A stretch of 64,000 bases of DNA from Asticcacaulis aquaticus (GTDB lineage: Bacteria; Pseudomonadota; Alphaproteobacteria; Caulobacterales; Caulobacteraceae): assembly GCF_028550415.1 (NCBI RefSeq), contig NZ_JAQQKX010000014.1, forward strand, positions 1 to 64,000, written 5' to 3'. Positions within the stretch are counted from its first letter, which is position 1. The number at the start of each line of letters is the position of its first letter. Shown piece by piece: positions 60,582 to 64,000 of the stretch. A program made the translations under genes and the position numbers. Below the pieces are notes generated by a model. It searched no databases. It saw only the letters and a program-made list of their open reading frames with translations, and was not told where the DNA came from.

Positions 60582-61127
60582 TTAAACGATCTTTGGCGCA
60601 ATATCTTCTGAAGGGGTTTTGGCGGCCCCGCCGGGGGCAAATTGCTCCAGATGGAAACGCAGATAGTTGCACATGGTCAGGGCGTAGATTTCCAGCCGGT
60701 CATGACTATGCCGATGGGAAAACTGTTCGCACAGGATGACGATTTCCATATAGATCTGGTTTTGCAGACGAATATAGTCGAAATCGAAATCCGCGGCTTC
60801 GCAGAGTTGCAGGTCGTCGAGGCGTTTTTGCTGGGCGATATCGGGCGTATATTCCATGCTTTTGGGGGTGCCGCTGGCTTCGCAGGCGGTGAGGAGCGCC
60901 TCGTTCAGCCAGATATGGCCCTCCGCCATCTGACGGGCATAGGTCTGGATTTCCGGCTGGCGGCTACGCAGGCTGGCGGTCCGGTGGACCTGAATGGCCA
61001 GGCTGTTGAGACGCGACACGGCGGTGACGAAGGTTTCTGGCGTCAGGCGGCGGTGAAATAGATGGCCGGACGGGAAGGGGATGGCGGTGGCAATCAGATC
61101 GCTCAGGCGATGCGGGGACATATACAT
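60582..61127 (-). CDS. DUF4142-like helical protein
   Basis: The protein of about 181 residues is all-helical, with the ferritin-like DUF4142 pattern: a first helix pair around NSLAIQVHRTASLRSRQPEIQTYARQMAEGHIWLNEALL, a second around DDLQLCEAADFDFDYIRLQNQIYMEIVIL and a final helix LEIYALTMCNYLRFHLEQF. No signal peptide is obvious, unlike many members, and no conserved metal ligands stand out. The start was placed at MYMSPHRL because AAGGA lies 10 nt upstream; reading further upstream has no such signal. The function is unknown. Confidence 0.65.
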   Translation of the reverse strand: MYMSPHRLSDLIATAIPFPSGHLFHRRLTPETFVTAVSRLNSLAIQVHRTASLRSRQPEIQTYARQMAEGHIWLNEALLTACEASGTPKSMEYTPDIAQQKRLDDLQLCEAADFDFDYIRLQNQIYMEIVILCEQFSHRHSHDRLEIYALTMCNYLRFHLEQFAPGGAAKTPSEDIAPKIV

Positions 61128-61630
61128 GCGGTCTTGTCCTTCGGGGAAGGTTACTGACAGACTCGCTTCTGAAAAGACCCGACATTGCGGCAACCGCAAC
61201 GCTTTACCATCATGATTGCCCTTCTTATGCAGTGGCCTGAGGGCGGGACCTGTCACGAAAATCCCATGTCTTTCTGGCGAAAGCAGGGCCGGACTGTGTT
61301 CAATTGTAAGGGAATTTATCCAATCGCGACGCAAGGGCGCGGGCAATGGCTTCGATTGCCATAATAGGGCTAGGCTGATCCGCGTAAGGATAAAATATAT
61401 GGCCAGAGAGTCGCTTATAAGGAAATCGCAAAGGTAGTGCTCGCACAATCTGTGCGATATTGATCGCGAGGTTGAAATCTTTGGAACTGACGCAAACGAT
61501 TGAACACGAGCGGGCGCGCAATTTCGACTGAATATGATTGAATTGGTTGGCCCTTGCGCGCTATAGAGTGAAAATAGATCGACCAATGGGCCGCCACCCA
61601 TCGCCAACAAAAAATAACCGGAGACGCTCC
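61128..61630. other. intergenic region between divergent genes
   Basis: The 503-nt gap lies between the leftward DUF4142-like gene and the rightward GH2 gene. It contains a small hairpin (CGCACA / TGTGCG near 61443-61457) and, on the minus strand, a possible LysR remnant (listed separately). Nothing else could be supported. Confidence 0.5.
61300..61521 (-). pseudogene. possible remnant of a LysR-type regulator C-terminus
   Basis: The minus-strand frame contains SGHIFYPYADQPSPIMAIEAIARALASRL, which resembles the last strand and helix of LysR effector domains (a H-x-x-Y-P ... Q-x-S-P pattern). No start, DNA-binding domain or other effector-domain part is present. It may be the tail of a degraded regulator, or chance. 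Confidence 0.25.
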
Positions 61631-63517
61631 ATGCCCCTTTTGTCCCGTCTGATCGCGGCTGTGATCGGCCTGTGTCTGATGTCGGCCGCGCCGGTAATGG
61701 CACAAAACGCGGCGTCGGACCTGCGACCGAAATACCTGCTGACAGGCGCGATCGACCGGGAAAATGACGACCTGTCGGGGCAGTGGACCTATTCGAAGGA
61801 TCTCTACCGGACGGGCCTGACCGACATCAATGGTTGGGTCGCCAAATCGCGCATGCAGCGCTATCGCGACCTCGACGTGGCGGCCGAAGAGGCGAAAGGC
61901 GGCGCGACCTTCTTCGAATTCGACATGGACCGCGGACCGCAGATGTCCATCCCCGGCGCATGGAATGCCGCGGAACCGGAACTGCGCTATTATGACGGCC
62001 TGATCTGGTTCCAGCGCAAGTTCACGCCCAAAGCGCTGAGCGGCAAACGCGCGTTCCTCCGTTTCGAGGCCGTCAATTATCGCGCCTATATCTATCTGAA
62101 CGGCAAGGAAATCGGCCGCCACGAGGGCGGTTTTACGCCGTTCGTGTTCGAAGTGACCGACGCGTTGAAAGCGGGTGAGAACCGCCTGACGGTCGGCGTC
62201 GATTCGAAACACGACGGCAAGACGATCCCGACCGAGATCACCGACTGGGACCTCTATGGTGGCATCACGCGCCCGGTGCGTCTGATCTATACGCCGCAAA
62301 CCTTTGTCGACGATGCGACCGCGACCCTGACGACGCAGGGCCGCATCACGGGCAGTGTGCAATTGAACGGGGCGAATGCCGCCGGTCAGGCCGTGACCTT
62401 CGCGGTCGCCGGTGCCGGGATCAAGGTCAGCGCCACGACCGACGCCACGGGCTATGCGGCCTTTGACGTCAAGGCGCCCAAGGGGCTGAAGTTGTGGTCG
62501 CCGGAAAGCCCGACGCTTTACGATGTCACCTTCTCCGCCGCCGGGGATACGCTGAAGGACCGGATGGGTTTCCGCACGATTGCGGTGAAGGGCGAGCAGA
62601 TACTGCTCAATGGCAAGCCGATCTTCCTGCGCGGCATTTCGCTGCATGAGGAGGAGTTCGGCACCAATCCGGCACGACGCATCACGCCTCAGGCGGCGCG
62701 CGCGCTGCTGAGCGAGATCAAATACGGCCTGCACGGCAACTATGTCCGCCTGTCGCACTATCCGCATTCGGAGGTGACCGTGCGCCTGGCCGATGAGATG
62801 GGGCTTCTGGTGTGGAGCGAAATCCCCGTGTACTGGACGGTGGACTGGGAAAACCCGGAGGCTCTGGCCAAGGTCAAGCATATGCAGGCCGAAACCATCT
62901 ATCGCGACCGCAACCGCGCCTCGGTCATCCTGTGGAGCGTCGGCAACGAGACGCCGATTTCCGAACCGCGCACCAAATTCCATAACGCCATGGCCGACAA
63001 TGCCCGTGCGCTCGATCCGACGCGTCTGATTTCGGCAGCGCTGCTGGTCGAACGCAAGACCATAGACGGCCACGTGGTGATCGCCATCGACGACCCGCTG
63101 GTCGACAAGCTCGACGTCATGGCCGTCAATACCTATGCCGGCTGGTACGGTGACGACAAGCTGGATGCCCTGCCGGACATGCGCTGGACCGCACCGCAAA
63201 AGAAGCCGATCGTCCTGTCGGAATTCGGTGCCGATGCGCTGGCCGGGTATCACGCGGTGGGCGAACCGAAGAAGTTCAGCGAGGAGTATCAGGCGGAATA
63301 TTACCGCAAGACGCTGGAGATGGCCGACAAGATTCCGGGGCTGCAGGGGATGTCGCCGTGGATTCTGAAGGACTTCCAGTCGCCGCGCCGCGAACATCCG
63401 ATCTATCAGAACGGCTGGAACCGCAAGGGTTTGCTGTCGGAAACCGGCGAGCACAAGCTGGCCTTCGAGGTGCTGGCCGACTACTATGTTCGCAAGGCGG
63501 CCGACACCGCAAAATAG
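61631..63517 (+). CDS. glycoside hydrolase family 2 enzyme (beta-glucuronidase/galactosidase-like)
   Basis: The 628-residue exported protein has a signal peptide (PLLSRLIAAVIGLCLMSAAPVMAQ). The GH2 domain order is a jelly-roll sugar-binding domain (WFQRKFTPKAL, YIYLNGKEIGRHEGGFTPFVFEVT), an immunoglobulin-like domain, and the TIM barrel (LNGKPIFLRGISLHEE, HYPHSEVTVRLADEMGLLVWSEIPVY). E440 in SVGNET is the acid/base and E531 in SEFGADA the nucleophile. The overall layout is close to beta-glucuronidases such as UidA. Uronic-acid-containing side chains of pectin are a reasonable substrate. The start follows CGGAGA. Confidence 0.88.
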   Translation: MPLLSRLIAAVIGLCLMSAAPVMAQNAASDLRPKYLLTGAIDRENDDLSGQWTYSKDLYRTGLTDINGWVAKSRMQRYRDLDVAAEEAKGGATFFEFDMDRGPQMSIPGAWNAAEPELRYYDGLIWFQRKFTPKALSGKRAFLRFEAVNYRAYIYLNGKEIGRHEGGFTPFVFEVTDALKAGENRLTVGVDSKHDGKTIPTEITDWDLYGGITRPVRLIYTPQTFVDDATATLTTQGRITGSVQLNGANAAGQAVTFAVAGAGIKVSATTDATGYAAFDVKAPKGLKLWSPESPTLYDVTFSAAGDTLKDRMGFRTIAVKGEQILLNGKPIFLRGISLHEEEFGTNPARRITPQAARALLSEIKYGLHGNYVRLSHYPHSEVTVRLADEMGLLVWSEIPVYWTVDWENPEALAKVKHMQAETIYRDRNRASVILWSVGNETPISEPRTKFHNAMADNARALDPTRLISAALLVERKTIDGHVVIAIDDPLVDKLDVMAVNTYAGWYGDDKLDALPDMRWTAPQKKPIVLSEFGADALAGYHAVGEPKKFSEEYQAEYYRKTLEMADKIPGLQGMSPWILKDFQSPRREHPIYQNGWNRKGLLSETGEHKLAFEVLADYYVRKAADTAK

Positions 63518-63590
63518 TTGCGGAAAATTTAGTATCAAAGGCGACAGGATCGTGATTTAGTTTCCGCAATTTCATGCTGGGAGCTGAATC

Positions 63591-64000
63591 ATGCGCAAAT
63601 CAATGGCCTTGCTGGCCCTGTCCGTAGGCGTATCTCTGTTGCCGATGTCGGCCTTTGCCGACGCGGAGAAGCCCGCCAATCTGATCGCCGACGGTATCCC
63701 GGCGGTGCCGGACGCCATGGTTGCAGCGACGCGGCCCTATATGGAGTTTCGCACGGCGGGCTTCCGCGGCTGGAATCCGGTCGACAAGTCGATGTTGATC
63801 TCGACGCGCTTCGGCAATGTCGCGCAGCTTCATGTCGTGAAAATGCCGATGGGGGCGCGCACCCAGATTTCATTCGAGGCCGAACCGGTCGGCGGTAGCT
63901 GGTCGCCGCAGGGCGACGTGCTGCTGGTCTCGAAGGATACCGGCGGCAGCGAGTTCTTTCAGCTCTATACGCTGAAAGACGGCAAGCTGACGCTTCTGAC
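63591..64000 (+). CDS. S9 family peptidase (prolyl oligopeptidase type), 5' end
   Basis: The first 136 residues are present; the gene runs out of the window. A signal peptide (RKSMALLALSVGVSLLPMSAFADA) is followed by beta-propeller repeats typical of exported S9 peptidases, e.g. WNPVDKSMLISTRFGNVAQLHVVK and GGSWSPQGDVLLVSKDTGGSEFFQLYTL. The alpha/beta-hydrolase catalytic domain lies beyond the edge. It is 73 nt downstream of the GH2 gene. Confidence 0.8.
   Translation, partial: MRKSMALLALSVGVSLLPMSAFADAEKPANLIADGIPAVPDAMVAATRPYMEFRTAGFRGWNPVDKSMLISTRFGNVAQLHVVKMPMGARTQISFEAEPVGGSWSPQGDVLLVSKDTGGSEFFQLYTLKDGKLTLL

Noticed and set aside
61415-63538. 707-codon minus-strand frame across the GH2 gene
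   Set aside because: It is a mirror of the real GH2 reading frame; the protein has no recognisable domain.

Overview
The window looks like a chromosomal segment of a GC-rich alphaproteobacterium. The many large TonB-dependent receptors, the pectin-degrading enzymes, the Fur-type operators of TTGCGAAT form and the overall protein flavour point to Caulobacteraceae, most likely Asticcacaulis or a close relative. This is an inference from the sequence alone. No rRNA, tRNA or CRISPR array was seen.

Layout. 0-1.2 kb: the 3' end of an IS5-type transposase, a membrane-anchored peptidoglycan-binding-like protein and a pyridoxamine-phosphate-oxidase-like flavoprotein. 1.6-5.3 kb: a pectin module (hexuronate-type MFS transporter, exported LamG protein, family 10 pectate lyase). 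5.4-8.9 kb: an OmpR-type two-component system with an exported third gene, then a small exported Cys-containing protein. 9.0-19.2 kb: an iron-acquisition region with TonB, DUF4198, a Fiu-like catecholate receptor, a PiuC/YbiX hydroxylase, an FMN 2-hydroxyacid oxidase, and then PepSY, DUF2271, ApbE and a membrane-anchored flavodoxin reductase. Together the last four read as an electron route from cytoplasmic NAD(P)H to a covalently flavinylated periplasmic protein. Fur-like operators lie before tonB, the receptor and the PepSY gene.

19.1-24.6 kb: small redox and regulatory genes (azoreductase with a long palindromic operator, pirin, LysR, SDR, AraC). 24.8-40.9 kb: fifteen tightly overlapping genes for purine catabolism. 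They cover adenine and guanine deamination, xanthine dehydrogenase with its XdhC factor, a HpyO-like urate hydroxylase, UraH, UraD, PuuE allantoinase, allantoate amidohydrolase, ureidoglycine aminotransferase and HpxW/X/Y/Z for the oxalurate/oxamate end. The run is interrupted only by a short palindromic element between uraH and xdhA. A MITE-like element with a TTA target duplication sits exactly at the guaD stop codon.

41-44.5 kb: a DUF1134 protein and a TonB-dependent receptor with a highly structured leader. 44.7-64 kb: a pectin/rhamnogalacturonan locus that starts with a FecI-type sigma factor, a FecR-type anti-sigma factor and a receptor with a signalling domain. It continues with two CE12-type acetylesterases, a second very large receptor preceded by a strikingly AT-rich stretch, a pectinesterase, two tandem 2OG-Fe(II)-type oxygenase paralogues and two HTH regulators. 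Glutathione peroxidase and a DUF4142-like gene interrupt it before a GH2 enzyme and the start of an S9 peptidase.
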